From Nitrospirota bacterium (lineage in GTDB: Bacteria; Nitrospirota; Nitrospiria; Nitrospirales; UBA8639): DNA of 35,758 nt. Shown here piece after piece: positions 8,986 to 18,204 of this stretch. The DNA lies in the NCBI GenBank assembly GCA_003695915.1, contig RFGF01000065.1, forward strand, positions 1-35,758, in the 5' to 3' direction. The position numbers were made by a program, and so were the translations under genes. How positions within the stretch are numbered: the stretch's first letter is position 1; every line of letters begins with the position of its first letter. The notes below the pieces were generated by a model. It was not told the origin of the DNA. It did no database searches and worked only from the letters and a program-made list of their open reading frames with translations.

Positions 8986-10716
8986 GTGCGCATCCCCCTT
9001 CATTCATCCCGACGTCCGGCATCTCCTATGCATGTGCGTCCCGTTTCGACTGTTCGGAGATCCGATGCCACGATGACAGCGACACCGGGGCTTCCCCGTT
9101 TTCTTGCACCAAAAGCCCGGGCGGATCGTCCCACCCACCCCCTGTCGTCTCCACCACAGCACGGCACGCCATCATTCGCGTCCTTTGCGCGGCCCATCAT
9201 GCCCGACAATGCAAGACCCCATCCCACGGACGCCTATGAAGAGCAAGCCGATCGCATGGCCGATTTTGTTGCAAACACAAGCGGATCCACTCCGAAGATC
9301 CCTGCATCTGTCGGCAAGAACACTCCTACTCCACAGGCTGCACGCACTCCCTCTCTCCAGCAGCCGGATCGCGGACCGATGATCGGCAATCTGCCGACAC
9401 CCCTTCGACAGACCGTGTGCAAAGCCGTCGAGCCGGTTAGAGGCATGGGCCGTCAATTGCCTTCGGCCATTCAGCAATCGATGGAATCGCTCTTCGGTGC
9501 CGACTTTCGTCAAGTGCGACTCCATACGGATGCACGCGCAAAGAGACTTGCCCAATCGCTCGGTGCCAACGCTTTTACCGTCGGCCATGACATTTTCTTC
9601 AATACCGATCGCGACCAGCTCGAAAACCGCGAAGGCCGACGATTGCTGGCACATGAATTGACGCATGTCGTGCAGCAAACAGGAATGGGAACGGAGGCCG
9701 TCCAATGCGATCTCATGCAGTCGCTCCCTACCGCATTGGGCGCCTTCGATGTCGAGATGGCGACACGCGGCGCTCCCCGACCGGGGATGGAAGGCCATAT
9801 TCGTTTCCATCCCGATCCCAGCGGACCCTATTCGGCTCAAATCGGGTTGATTCAGGTCGTGAATTTTACAGACGTTGCCGGTCGTACCGCCCCTGCAGGT
9901 ACTCCCGTGGACTGGCGTCGAGTGGGCGCTGCTGCCGGTCCTGGCGCTGAAGCTGGCCGGATGGAACTCATGACCACAGGGACCGATGGGGCGCCGCGAG
10001 GCTGGCAAGTCGATGCCAATACAGCAGCCCAAACACCTGGGGCTTCTGTTGGACCAAATTATATCGAACATTGGATCAGTCCTGCGCCGCACAATCAATT
10101 CGGCTGGTTGCGATCGCCCACGGATGTTCGAGAAGCCTCGTTATATGATTATCCCTGGTTTTCGTTCGATGTCGATTTCGAGTTCGAAACTGTAGCCAAG
10201 GCGACGGATACGCAAGTGATCTATGGCTCGCTGGAGTGGGGATTCGGCATTCGTTCCGGAGTCGTCCAGAACGAGTACGCCCAGGCATTCGATGCCGAGT
10301 CGCCGGTCTTTCGAGAAGCGCTCGAACGCTTTCGTGGCTACTATTCGCACGAACCGGTGGTCTTTTACTTCGACACGGCACAGGATGTGCCTCTGCCAGG
10401 CGAAGAGACGAAGCTCGACGAAGTCATGGACTACCTGAACCGCTATCCCGATGTCATGGTACGCATCGAAGGCTATGCCGATGAACGCGGGCGGGAACGC
10501 GATAACCGCGACTTGGCCGATCGCCGGGCGCAGGCGATCCAAACGCTCGCCTTGATTCATGGACTGGATGCCAGCCGAATCGACTACGCTGTTGGTTGGG
10601 GAGAAACGCGCGAATTCTCACCGAGCGGGGGTCGCAACGAAGGCTCGTGGCGAGCGAACCGACGAGTGGTCATGAGTTTCGTCCGTACCGCATCGACGCC
10701 GATTGTCATGCCATGA
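8986..10716 (+). CDS. DUF4157 protein fused to an OmpA-like peptidoglycan-binding domain
   Basis: A 576-aa protein with a GTG start at 8986, chosen because GAAGGAG lies about 8 nt upstream. An LPRFLAP motif is at ~36-42. The DUF4157 core runs from about 158 to 231: LPSAIQQSMESLFGADFRQV, then RLLAHELTHVVQQ with HELTH at 223-227. A middle region of ~220 residues is unassigned. Residues ~456-570 form an OmpA-like domain: VVFYFDTAQDVPLP, then VRIEGYADERG.ERDNRDLADRRAQA (the TDxxG-type loop reads YADERG) and WRANRRVVMSFV. OmpA domains normally bind peptidoglycan diaminopimelate, so this protein may anchor particles or target cell walls. The TGA overlaps the next ATG by 4 nt (ATGA), so translation is coupled to the HEAT-repeat gene. 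Confidence 0.8.
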   Translation: MRIPLHSSRRPASPMHVRPVSTVRRSDATMTATPGLPRFLAPKARADRPTHPLSSPPQHGTPSFASFARPIMPDNARPHPTDAYEEQADRMADFVANTSGSTPKIPASVGKNTPTPQAARTPSLQQPDRGPMIGNLPTPLRQTVCKAVEPVRGMGRQLPSAIQQSMESLFGADFRQVRLHTDARAKRLAQSLGANAFTVGHDIFFNTDRDQLENREGRRLLAHELTHVVQQTGMGTEAVQCDLMQSLPTALGAFDVEMATRGAPRPGMEGHIRFHPDPSGPYSAQIGLIQVVNFTDVAGRTAPAGTPVDWRRVGAAAGPGAEAGRMELMTTGTDGAPRGWQVDANTAAQTPGASVGPNYIEHWISPAPHNQFGWLRSPTDVREASLYDYPWFSFDVDFEFETVAKATDTQVIYGSLEWGFGIRSGVVQNEYAQAFDAESPVFREALERFRGYYSHEPVVFYFDTAQDVPLPGEETKLDEVMDYLNRYPDVMVRIEGYADERGRERDNRDLADRRAQAIQTLALIHGLDASRIDYAVGWGETREFSPSGGRNEGSWRANRRVVMSFVRTASTPIVMP

Positions 10717-11381
10717 CCGCTCACGTGCGTCGGCTCATTCGGCAACTGGCCGACTCCGATCCGGTCGCCAGGCAGGCTGCGCAACAGGCACTCCAGCAAC
10801 TCGGCTCATCGATCGTCCCTGAACTCCTTGCCGCACTTTCCGATCCTACGCCCGCCCAGGCACGCCAATCTCTTGTCGATACGCTGATCGCCCTCGACGA
10901 CGAACGAGTGGTGCCGGCGCTGCGAGCATGGCTCACAGCCGACGATGAAGACCTGCGAGCACTGGCGGCGGTGGGACTGCATAACCTGGATGCCGAGGAT
11001 GCGATCCAAGCCTGCCTGGCCACGATCAACGATGCGCCTGATCCGCTGCATGCCGATGTCACCCCTTCGGTTCGGGCGCTGGCCGAACGTGGCCTCGCGG
11101 CTCTTCCAGCCGTGCTTCCGCTGCTCGAATCGCCGGACGCGCGCACCCGTCAACATGCCCAAAAAGTGCTGGAACTCGTGACGTTCCACGAGATCGTCCG
11201 GTTGAACCCCGAACGCGCGCTCTCGGATGCGGCTCGCATCCAATGGCAGGCATTATGGGAGGAACAGGGTTCGTATGCATGGGATGCGCCACGGGAGCGG
11301 CGCGAGCGCGCGGTCGAACGCTGGAAAGCCTGGATCGACCAGCGAATGTCTGCCGAGAGCCAGGACAAGGCCAGCCAGTGA
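10713..11381 (+). CDS. HEAT-repeat protein
   Basis: A 222-aa all-helical protein. The start at 10713 is chosen because its ATG overlaps the upstream TGA (ATGA); a longer upstream frame exists but would lie inside the OmpA-like domain. Repeats of about 30 residues are visible: LIRQLADSDPVARQAAQQAL, VPELLAALSDPTPAQARQSL, VPALRAWLTADDEDLRALAA and LPAVLPLLESPDARTRQHA, each with the Asp/Pro turn and Arg position typical of HEAT or PBS-type repeats. The C-terminus is a charged helix. Such proteins are protein-protein scaffolds. In this cluster it could chaperone the OmpA-like DUF4157 protein with which it is translationally coupled, but that is inference. Confidence 0.75.
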   Translation: MTAHVRRLIRQLADSDPVARQAAQQALQQLGSSIVPELLAALSDPTPAQARQSLVDTLIALDDERVVPALRAWLTADDEDLRALAAVGLHNLDAEDAIQACLATINDAPDPLHADVTPSVRALAERGLAALPAVLPLLESPDARTRQHAQKVLELVTFHEIVRLNPERALSDAARIQWQALWEEQGSYAWDAPRERRERAVERWKAWIDQRMSAESQDKASQ

Positions 11382-11441
11382 ACATCGGATTATCGTGTCA
11401 ATCGTGATGCGTGGAATCATTTATCGATAGAGGAGAACCTC

Positions 11442-12341
11442 ATGCCGACTCGATCGACAACCAAGCGACCAGGATCTGCTCGTCGTCAACCCTCAGCATC
11501 AGCGCGTGCTCGCGCCGCGCTCGCCATCGACGAACATCGTTTGACCGGTCCGCAGGTCGCCTATCGGGATACGCCTAACCGAGGAGGCGTCATCACGCCG
11601 CGCTACCTGGTCTTTCATTACACGGCAGGAAAAAGCGCGGAGAGTTCGGTCGCGTGGCTGACCAATCCGGATGCCAAAGCTTCAGCCCACTTGGTTCTCG
11701 GGCGCGATGGGCGCATCACCCAACTGGCACCGTTCAACATCAAAACCTGGCATGCGGGACGAAGCGCATGGGACGGCCTCAAAGGGTTGAATGCCCATTC
11801 CATCGGCATCGAAATGGACAATGCCGGCCCCTTGCGACAGGTCGGCGATACGTTGCAAGCGTGGTTCGGCAAAACATATCCGAAGAACCAAGCCGTCTAT
11901 GCCCGCCACAAATGGGAGGCGGAGTCGCGTTGGTGGCATGCGTACACGGAACAGCAAATCGAGCGTGCCATCGAGTTGGCAACACTCCTCGTGCGCACCT
12001 ATCACCTCATCGACATCGTGGGCCATGAAGACATCGCGCCCGAACGCAAGCGCGATCCCGGACCGGCGTTCCCGCTCGATCATATTCAATCCCTCGTTAT
12101 GGGCCGACCCGAGGATGAACCCGAACGCTATGAGGTGAGCGCCACGGCTCTCAATATCCGCGGAGGGCCTGGAACGCAATATGCGCGTGTGGCAGAGCCG
12201 CTGCATCGCGGCACGATCGTCCTGATCCTCGAAAAACGAGACCGCTGGAGCCGTGTCGAAGTAGAGGACGAACCGGAGATCGAGGGCTGGGTGTGTAACG
12301 CCTTCTTACGGCCTGCCGAGGCCTCCCCATCCATTGAGTAA
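11442..12341 (+). CDS. N-acetylmuramoyl-L-alanine amidase (AmpD/Amidase_2 type) with SH3 domain
   Basis: A 299-aa protein that would cleave the amide bond between muramic acid and the stem peptide. After a basic, disordered N-terminus (~1-40), the Amidase_2 fold spans ~50-212. Zinc-ligand candidates are His59 (VFHYTAG), His195 (VGHEDIAP) and Asp205 (KRDPGPAF); IGIEMDN at 121-127 is the usual core strand. A bacterial SH3 domain covers ~230-291 (ATALNIRGGPGTQY, WVCNAFLRP). No signal peptide is seen, so export would be by the eCIS particle, by lysis, or not at all. The ATG at 11442 is preceded by GAGGAGA. It lies 60 nt after the HEAT gene. In eCIS clusters, cell-wall hydrolases are plausible release or penetration factors; that role is inferred. 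Confidence 0.85.
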   Translation: MPTRSTTKRPGSARRQPSASARARAALAIDEHRLTGPQVAYRDTPNRGGVITPRYLVFHYTAGKSAESSVAWLTNPDAKASAHLVLGRDGRITQLAPFNIKTWHAGRSAWDGLKGLNAHSIGIEMDNAGPLRQVGDTLQAWFGKTYPKNQAVYARHKWEAESRWWHAYTEQQIERAIELATLLVRTYHLIDIVGHEDIAPERKRDPGPAFPLDHIQSLVMGRPEDEPERYEVSATALNIRGGPGTQYARVAEPLHRGTIVLILEKRDRWSRVEVEDEPEIEGWVCNAFLRPAEASPSIE

Positions 12342-12815
12342 CTCCTGGATCGTTCGCTTTTTTATTGTCGTCGACGAAGCTTGGAAGGGTTGACAAGAGA
12401 TGATACCTGAGAATGTCGCGCCGCCCAGTCCGGCAAGGCGCCTTGTTCCATGGCCAGCGGCGGCGTCGGATGGAGACTGAGGCTCTTCTCCCATCAACTG
12501 GTTCAGAATTGCCCCGCACCGAGAAGCTCTTGCCTAGCGACGAGCACCGTGGCGTTCCGCTCGGGCCCTTACACACCGACCGCCGCTTTGCAAAAGCGCC
12601 CATTTTCAGCCCTTTTGCATTATGACTCCGAATTGCACTCTCCACATCGGACGTGGCACAACGTTTGTATTGATCCGGACGCGTCTCGACCGAATCGACG
12701 ATCATGGAGGCGATACGCATGCAGCAAGTCTGGCCAGCGAGGATCGACGCTTCTGCCAGTCATCAAAAGCCACACCCTGCGCGTACGGTTTGCGCGGGTT
12801 CTCTTCAGGTTAGTT
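12342..12815. other. No convincing gene between the eCIS block and the small downstream frame
   Basis: I see no supported gene here. Short overlapping frames exist on both strands (for example an ATG at 12622 reading 63 codons and one at 12703 reading about 40), but none has a recognisable domain or a clearly better start signal. A run of T follows the amidase stop near 12357, without a convincing stem. Confidence 0.4.
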
Positions 12816-13037
12816 ATGCATCATGAATCTTCCTGGTTCGAAAGCGACGACGGGCTAGAGGATTCCTACAACGATAAAGCCGTCGAAATCCGATTGCACA
12901 AAATTATTTATCGCGCCGACGATTCGCCGGCCGTCGTCCTAGCGATCAAACGCACGTGCGCCCTGAGCGGTGAAACGCAGATCGGACACGTCACCCTCGG
13001 CGAAGAACACACGCTCCGACTTTACCTGGAACGATAA
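12816..13037 (+). CDS. Small hypothetical protein (73 aa)
   Basis: An ATG at 12816 opens a 73-codon frame ending at the TAA at 13035-13037. The product begins MHHESSWFESDDGLEDSY and continues with an alternating beta-like pattern (VEIRLHKIIYRADDSPAVVL, HVTLGEEHTLRLYLER). A weak AGGT lies upstream. The frame stays open upstream to about 12450, but that extension is low-complexity and Ser/Arg/Pro-rich, unlike a real protein. No family is recognised. It stands alone between the eCIS block and the CRISPR array, about 200 bp from the last repeat. It may be a genuine small gene or a chance frame. Confidence 0.35.
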   Translation: MHHESSWFESDDGLEDSYNDKAVEIRLHKIIYRADDSPAVVLAIKRTCALSGETQIGHVTLGEEHTLRLYLER

Positions 13038-13135
13038 ATCGTCATCCCAAATCATCTCCCCACAATGCTTCTCCAGCTCATGGGAAGACGAGCGGCGCAA
13101 TTCCATATCGTTGGATAATCGACCATTCGTTCCAA

Positions 13136-13168
13136 GGCCGAGCATCCTCCGGGCATGCGCTCTCGGCC
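13136..13168. other. Hairpin distal to the CRISPR array
   Basis: GGCCGAG (from 13136) and CTCGGCC (to 13168) form a perfect 7-bp inverted repeat around a 19-nt loop containing CAT and ATG arms. It lies about 70 bp beyond the leader-distal repeat, so it could end the pre-crRNA transcript. There is no U-run on either side, so it is not a standard intrinsic terminator. Confidence 0.3.
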
Positions 13169-13235
13169 CATCTTAACGCTGCCCTACATTCAAAACTCAT
13201 CGCTACGCCACGCAATAGCGCATTGTAGCGACCGC

Positions 13236-16138
13236 GTTTCAATCCTTGTTTTAGTGGAAGTACCTATCTGACTATTCCTACTTGTCCTGTGTCTCGGAGA
13301 AGTTTAAAGTTTCAATCCTTGTTTTAGTGGAAGTACCTATCTGACACGAGCACTTCAAAGAACTCATCACCATCATTCAAGTTTCAATCCTTGTTTTAGT
13401 GGAAGTACCTATCTGACATTCGACGGGTTGGCATACTTGACTCCATTATTGATGTTTCAATCCTTGTTTTAGTGGAAGTACCTATCTGACCTCGAACATG
13501 CGCGCGAGCATGGAGCCAGTCCCGAAGTTTCAATCCTTGTTTTAGTGGAAGTACCTATCTGACTTATTATCAATATTGAATGAACGTGAAATAGTAAAGT
13601 TTCAATCCTTGTTTTAGTGGAAGTACCTATCTGACCATGGTGGCAATAACGAGAGGAGGAAAAATTATGAAGTTTCAATCCTTGTTTTAGTGGAAGTACC
13701 TATCTGACATTCCGATGAATCAATTATCTTAGGACTACCAAACAGTTTCAATCCTTGTTTTAGTGGAAGTACCTATCTGACTTTTCGGTCTGGCATCGGG
13801 CTTGCAGTCTTTTAGTAGGTTTCAATCCTTGTTTTAGTGGAAGTACCTATCTGACCGCGCACATTGCGGACACCAAGAGCGAAGAGACTGAAGTTTCAAT
13901 CCTTGTTTTAGTGGAAGTACCTATCTGACAGTTTCCATTTGGCCATATGGCACTTCCCGAATCATGTTTCAATCCTTGTTTTAGTGGAAGTACCTATCTG
14001 ACCCATCCGCCAACGCATCCAAGTTGGCATTATTCGTGCGTTTCAATCCTTGTTTTAGTGGAAGTACCTATCTGACTTCTCGACAATGGTTTCAATGCTC
14101 GACCATGGCGAGGTTTCAATCCTTGTTTTAGTGGAAGTACCTATCTGACCAACTGACCCATCCGTTTAGCTTTATCCACATCCGGTTTCAATCCTTGTTT
14201 TAGTGGAAGTACCTATCTGACACCATTGATTCGCTAAGCGAATACGGAGAACGCGTAAGTTTCAATCCTTGTTTTAGTGGAAGTACCTATCTGACGAGCG
14301 TTGGCCAATGGTAAATCGCTTGAGGCAATTCGTTTCAATCCTTGTTTTAGTGGAAGTACCTATCTGACCCGATGACTCGCGCGATAGCGACAACACGATC
14401 ATGCAGTTTCAATCCTTGTTTTAGTGGAAGTACCTATCTGACCATGAATACGCGCATGAAGAGCCGATTCTTTCCAGGTTTCAATCCTTGTTTTAGTGGA
14501 AGTACCTATCTGACACCTTCGTGCCCCAAGCGATCTGGTCAAAGCCATCGCGTTTCAATCCTTGTTTTAGTGGAAGTACCTATCTGACCAGGCAATGCCA
14601 CTGCTGCCGCTGCGTTGCAATCACGTTTCAATCCTTGTTTTAGTGGAAGTACCTATCTGACGGTCCTGACGACCTTGCAGCACTTGCAGCACGCGAAGTT
14701 TCAATCCTTGTTTTAGTGGAAGTACCTATCTGACTCAGAGAGCGTGATGGCCGTGAGGCGATAGTTGTCGAGTTTCAATCCTTGTTTTAGTGGAAGTACC
14801 TATCTGACTGAATGCTGGTATCCCCTCGCCCTCTGGCAATTTCAAGTTTCAATCCTTGTTTTAGTGGAAGTACCTATCTGACCTTTGATACGCTATCGCA
14901 CAGCCTATGCAGACCCCTATGTTTCAATCCTTGTTTTAGTGGAAGTACCTATCTGACTCACCGACTTCGGCGACATGTTTGGCGATCCCGAGCGTTTCAA
15001 TCCTTGTTTTAGTGGAAGTACCTATCTGACATCGCGGATAGTGTGCGGCACGCCGTCCGCACACTGGAGTTTCAATCCTTGTTTTAGTGGAAGTACCTAT
15101 CTGACAAAGATACATCAAGCGGACAAATTTATAATTATCAGGTTTCAATCCTTGTTTTAGTGGAAGTACCTATCTGACTCAACGCTTCGCGCGGCTCCAA
15201 TTCAAAAGCGAAATGTTTCAATCCTTGTTTTAGTGGAAGTACCTATCTGACTGCGTGGATTCGCCCGCATCGCAACGTGATCGTGATTGTTTCAATCCTT
15301 GTTTTAGTGGAAGTACCTATCTGACAGCGAAAAAACGGCTTTCGCCATGCGCCTCTTCGGTGTTTCAATCCTTGTTTTAGTGGAAGTACCTATCTGACCC
15401 GGTCCGTGGAAGGAGCTTGATCAGTTTCTCGGAGTTTCAATCCTTGTTTTAGTGGAAGTACCTATCTGACCCCGGTTGTGCCGAGGCCTCGGGCGAGAGA
15501 TAGCGAGTTTCAATCCTTGTTTTAGTGGAAGTACCTATCTGACCTTCATGGTCCGTACCCACCCAGATGACACAGCGGAGTTTCAATCCTTGTTTTAGTG
15601 GAAGTACCTATCTGACCTCGTGGCGGATCGGCGATATCGTCTCAAGGCCATGCAGGTTTCAATCCTTGTTTTAGTGGAAGTACCTATCTGACGCGAATTT
15701 GACGTTGGAGCGCGTGACGGGGCAATCGATGTTTCAATCCTTGTTTTAGTGGAAGTACCTATCTGACACTCTCGAAGAGTCCGATAAACGCGGCGTGCGT
15801 ATTTAGTTTCAATCCTTGTTTTAGTGGAAGTACCTATCTGACAGACGAATGTGTCTGCCGCTGCGAATGAGAGAATTTGTTTCAATCCTTGTTTTAGTGG
15901 AAGTACCTATCTGACAAGGTCACGCCTGCGCCGAGCTGTATAAAATTCGCGGCGTTTCAATCCTTGTTTTAGTGGAAGTACCTATCTGACGACGTAGCGT
16001 TTTCTCATTGCACGAGTTTCCATCCGAGTTTCAATCCTTGTTTTAGTGGAAGTACCTATCTGACACCTAAGCCTTCCGCCATGGTGCATGTCTCCGTTAT
16101 GGTTTCAATCCTTGTTTTAGTGGAAGTACCTATCTGAC
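13236..16138 (-). CRISPR. CRISPR array, 40 repeats / 39 spacers, transcribed on the - strand
   Basis: The 37-bp repeat begins GTTTCAATCC and ends GTACCTATCTGAC on the + strand. First copy is 13236-13272, last is 16102-16138. I counted 40 copies separated by 39 spacers of about 34-38 bp, mostly 35-37, and saw no variant repeat by eye at either end. On the - strand the repeat ends GGATTGAAAC, the usual 3' end giving an ATTGAAAC 5' handle after Cas6 cleavage, as in type I-B and III systems. That places transcription right to left, with the leader at 16139-16308 next to cas4 and the newest spacers near 16100. It is the only array in the window, so it probably supplies both the I-B and III-B effectors. 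Confidence 0.98.
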
Positions 16139-16308
16139 AGCTCTCGCACCATTTCTTTTTGAAAATCCATAGGTTAGAGCTATTTCAGATCGAGGAATTT
16201 TGGCTTGACCGCCATCACTGTTGAGCCATTCGGTTTGCCATTTTACCGCGCTTTGCAATGCTTTGCCTCCCCTAACTTATTGTTTTATCGCGTGATTTAG
16301 CCTTGCTG
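16139..16308 (-). promoter_or_regulatory. CRISPR leader
   Basis: A 170-bp non-coding stretch lies between the cas4 stop and the leader-proximal repeat. It is noticeably A/T-rich at the cas4 end (- strand: ATAAAATAACAG, GATAAAACAATAAG). Repeat polarity places it upstream of the array, so it should hold the array promoter and the sequences that direct spacer insertion. I could not pick a clear -35/-10 pair. Confidence 0.7.
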
Positions 16309-16911
16309 TTATTTTATGCATATATTTTTATAGCAACAATCTCGACATCGAATGGGATACGATGTCCGTGCTGGAAACTTGCCCTGCTGGATAATGGTCA
16401 ATATATCTGCCACGATTTCCATCGCCTCTTGGCGTTCTTGTACACCAATGCGCACATCCTTGACAACATTGCCCTTCCGTACATAGCAAACATATCCGCG
16501 CGTGACCGGCTGCCGATACACATCTTCGATCATCATGCCATAGAGAATCGTTTGAAACTTATGAGTCCGATACACCGTATCTTTATAGTCTGTAAATTTA
16601 TAATCCAACGGGGCGAGGGTGCCATCCTGCAGTTGCAGCACCTCATCCACTCGGCCTTTGATTCGATAGCGATCGGAGACAAGGTATACATCTCGATCCT
16701 TGGCCACACAGCCTAGCTTTTTCCGGACATAATCGGGATTCCGCGTTCGTCGTTGCTCGTGCACTTCTCGTCCTTTGAGGACAATAAATCGCTGGTCTTC
16801 GTGTTGTGGAATCCCGAGGCAATTCATGAAATAAATAAACCGAGGACAGTAGAGGTACTCGATGACTTCTGTGGGCGTGAGATAGATCCCTTGGGTTTCA
16901 ACGACGTTCAC
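16309..16911 (-). CDS. cas4: Cas4 exonuclease
   Basis: A 200-aa RecB-family nuclease with a [4Fe-4S] cluster that trims prespacers and helps select protospacer-adjacent motifs with Cas1-Cas2. Cysteines fit the cluster: Cys22 (YCPRF) near the N-terminus and Cys189, Cys192, Cys193 and Cys198 in CRDCCYKNIC at the C-terminus. Nuclease residues are visible as His51, Asp89 (GRVDEV), Asp103 and Lys105 (LDYK). The length is normal for Cas4. The start is a GTG at 16911; no ATG is available early enough and no strong ribosome binding site is seen, so translation may depend on the cas2 transcript 12 nt upstream. It is the last gene before the leader. Confidence 0.93.
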   Translation of the reverse strand: MNVVETQGIYLTPTEVIEYLYCPRFIYFMNCLGIPQHEDQRFIVLKGREVHEQRRTRNPDYVRKKLGCVAKDRDVYLVSDRYRIKGRVDEVLQLQDGTLAPLDYKFTDYKDTVYRTHKFQTILYGMMIEDVYRQPVTRGYVCYVRKGNVVKDVRIGVQERQEAMEIVADILTIIQQGKFPARTSYPIRCRDCCYKNICIK

Positions 16912-16923
16912 GGCAGGCGTGTC

Positions 16924-17214
16924 TTAGAAGAATTTGGCTAAAATTTCATCGGTGACCAAGGCTTTGTCAAATGCCTGTCCCAGCAGTTTCACTTTTTTAA
17001 AGTCTTCGTCACACATCGGGAAGATATAGAGGGAGTCTTTTTCGCGGTTCATGAGTTCTTCGCAGCGCACAGCTAGTTCCTCAACCTGATTGCGTTCCAG
17101 CGTCCCGAGGAACACACTTTTTTGTACGCGGTATAAACCTGCCTCTTTGCACGCTTTGGCGATTTTTGTCCGCATGGAGGTTGCGGCCACGTCATACACG
17201 ACCCATGTCAACAT
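16924..17214 (-). CDS. cas2: Cas2 adaptation endoribonuclease-fold protein
   Basis: A 96-aa Cas2. It opens with the beta1 strand MLTWVVYDVA, whose Asp8 is the conserved position, and continues with the ferredoxin-like pattern (YRVQKSVFLGTL, DSLYIFPMCDED). Cas2 dimers bridge two Cas1 dimers in the spacer-integration complex. The ATG at 17214 lies inside the 3' end of cas1 (23-nt overlap), with a GGAAG site just upstream, so the two are translationally linked. cas4 follows after 12 nt. Confidence 0.95.
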   Translation of the reverse strand: MLTWVVYDVAATSMRTKIAKACKEAGLYRVQKSVFLGTLERNQVEELAVRCEELMNREKDSLYIFPMCDEDFKKVKLLGQAFDKALVTDEILAKFF

Positions 17215-18190
17215 CTTCCGACCCCTGGATGAAGGCGTTCGCGATCCGGTGACATTCGAACTGAATAATGTCCCGCTGTTTGATGTTGCGATTCCGATAG
17301 CGCACGCTGGTTTCGAAGGTTTCGTTGAGAGCGTGAATGAGTCCGGCTTTGCCTTCCTTGTTCAACGTCAAGCCGCCGGGCACCGTGTCGAACCAGTCTT
17401 GCTTCACCTTGCGACCCGAGAAGAGGTACACCACCGTCTGATCCGCCAAATACCGGAACATTTCCATTAGATCGAAGACGAGAGATTGTTTGTTGTAATT
17501 GTCGGTATGCAGAAAGCCGACATAGGGATCGAGCCCGGCAATCATACAGGCTTTTTCCACCATGGAGTAGAGCACCCCATAGGCGTAATTCAGGAGGCAA
17601 TTGAACTCATCCTTGGCCGGTTGCCGCGAGCGGCCTTGAAATTTGTAGCGGTCCGGCATGATGTAGCTCAATGCCTCGAAATACGTTCGCCCAGCCGCGC
17701 CTTCCAACCCCATCACGGTGCCGCGTTGATCATCGATCATGCCCGTCAAGGCTTGGAGTTTGGATCGCCCTTCTTCCAATCGTTGGACATACACCAAAAT
17801 ATCCGCTTCTTTTTCCGGACGAGCATGCGCAAGTTTCTTGAGAAAGTCGATCTGATGCGTGAATTTGGCGCCGATCCACTCTTTGGCGAGATTCAACCCT
17901 CGCACATCGCCGGCATATTCCAGCTGCCGGCGGCGAATCAAAGTGGTGCTGCCGAGTTTGGGATGCCACACGCGACCATAGGGCTCCCCGAATTCGTCCA
18001 TGAACAGGATTTCGATATTGTGATCGATGGCGGCCTTGATCGCGTCGGTGGATAAAAAGGCTCCGGTGGTGATCAAGATGCTGTCAACTTTCCGGACCGA
18101 GACTTCAAATGTCTTGTCCTCATTCTTCACCAAGAAGCAATCGCCTTGTTTTCGAAGATACGCGCCGAACGTGTTGATGACGAGTTGCAT
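17192..18190 (-). CDS. cas1: Cas1 integrase
   Basis: A 332-aa Cas1, the metal-dependent integrase that inserts prespacers at the leader-repeat junction. Expected metal ligands are visible: Glu163 (GLEGAAGRTYF), His228 (GFLHTDNYNKQ) and Asp240 with Glu243 in LVFDLMEMFR. The N-terminal beta-rich dimerisation domain covers ~1-85. Length and motifs match Cas1 of type I-B/III loci. The ATG at 18190 has an AAGGTG site upstream and starts 14 nt after the CARF-HEPN gene, so the adaptation genes continue the type III transcript. cas2 overlaps its end. Confidence 0.96.
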   Translation of the reverse strand: MQLVINTFGAYLRKQGDCFLVKNEDKTFEVSVRKVDSILITTGAFLSTDAIKAAIDHNIEILFMDEFGEPYGRVWHPKLGSTTLIRRRQLEYAGDVRGLNLAKEWIGAKFTHQIDFLKKLAHARPEKEADILVYVQRLEEGRSKLQALTGMIDDQRGTVMGLEGAAGRTYFEALSYIMPDRYKFQGRSRQPAKDEFNCLLNYAYGVLYSMVEKACMIAGLDPYVGFLHTDNYNKQSLVFDLMEMFRYLADQTVVYLFSGRKVKQDWFDTVPGGLTLNKEGKAGLIHALNETFETSVRYRNRNIKQRDIIQFECHRIANAFIQGSEDVDMGRV

Positions 18191-18204
18191 GGTGAAGCAC
18201 CTTC

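Noticed and set aside
10596-10712. Upstream extension of the HEAT-repeat frame
   Set aside because: It lies within the OmpA-like coding region and reads as its out-of-frame shadow; the ATGA overlap gives a better start.
12342-12400. Intrinsic terminator after the amidase
   Set aside because: A T-run is present near 12357 but I found no convincing GC-rich stem before it.
12151-12720. Long - strand frame opposite the amidase end and the gap after it
   Set aside because: Low-complexity Arg/Ser-rich product, no start signal and no recognisable domain; it overlaps the antisense of a well-supported gene.
13236-13272. Degenerate terminal repeat at the leader-distal end as a guide to array direction
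   Set aside because: The first repeat looks identical to the others by eye, so direction was taken from the ATTGAAAC end and the position of cas4 and leader.
14372-15885. Several open frames inside the repeat array with a recurring peptide such as FNPCFSGSTYLT
   Set aside because: They are translations of the 37-bp CRISPR repeat plus spacers, not genes.
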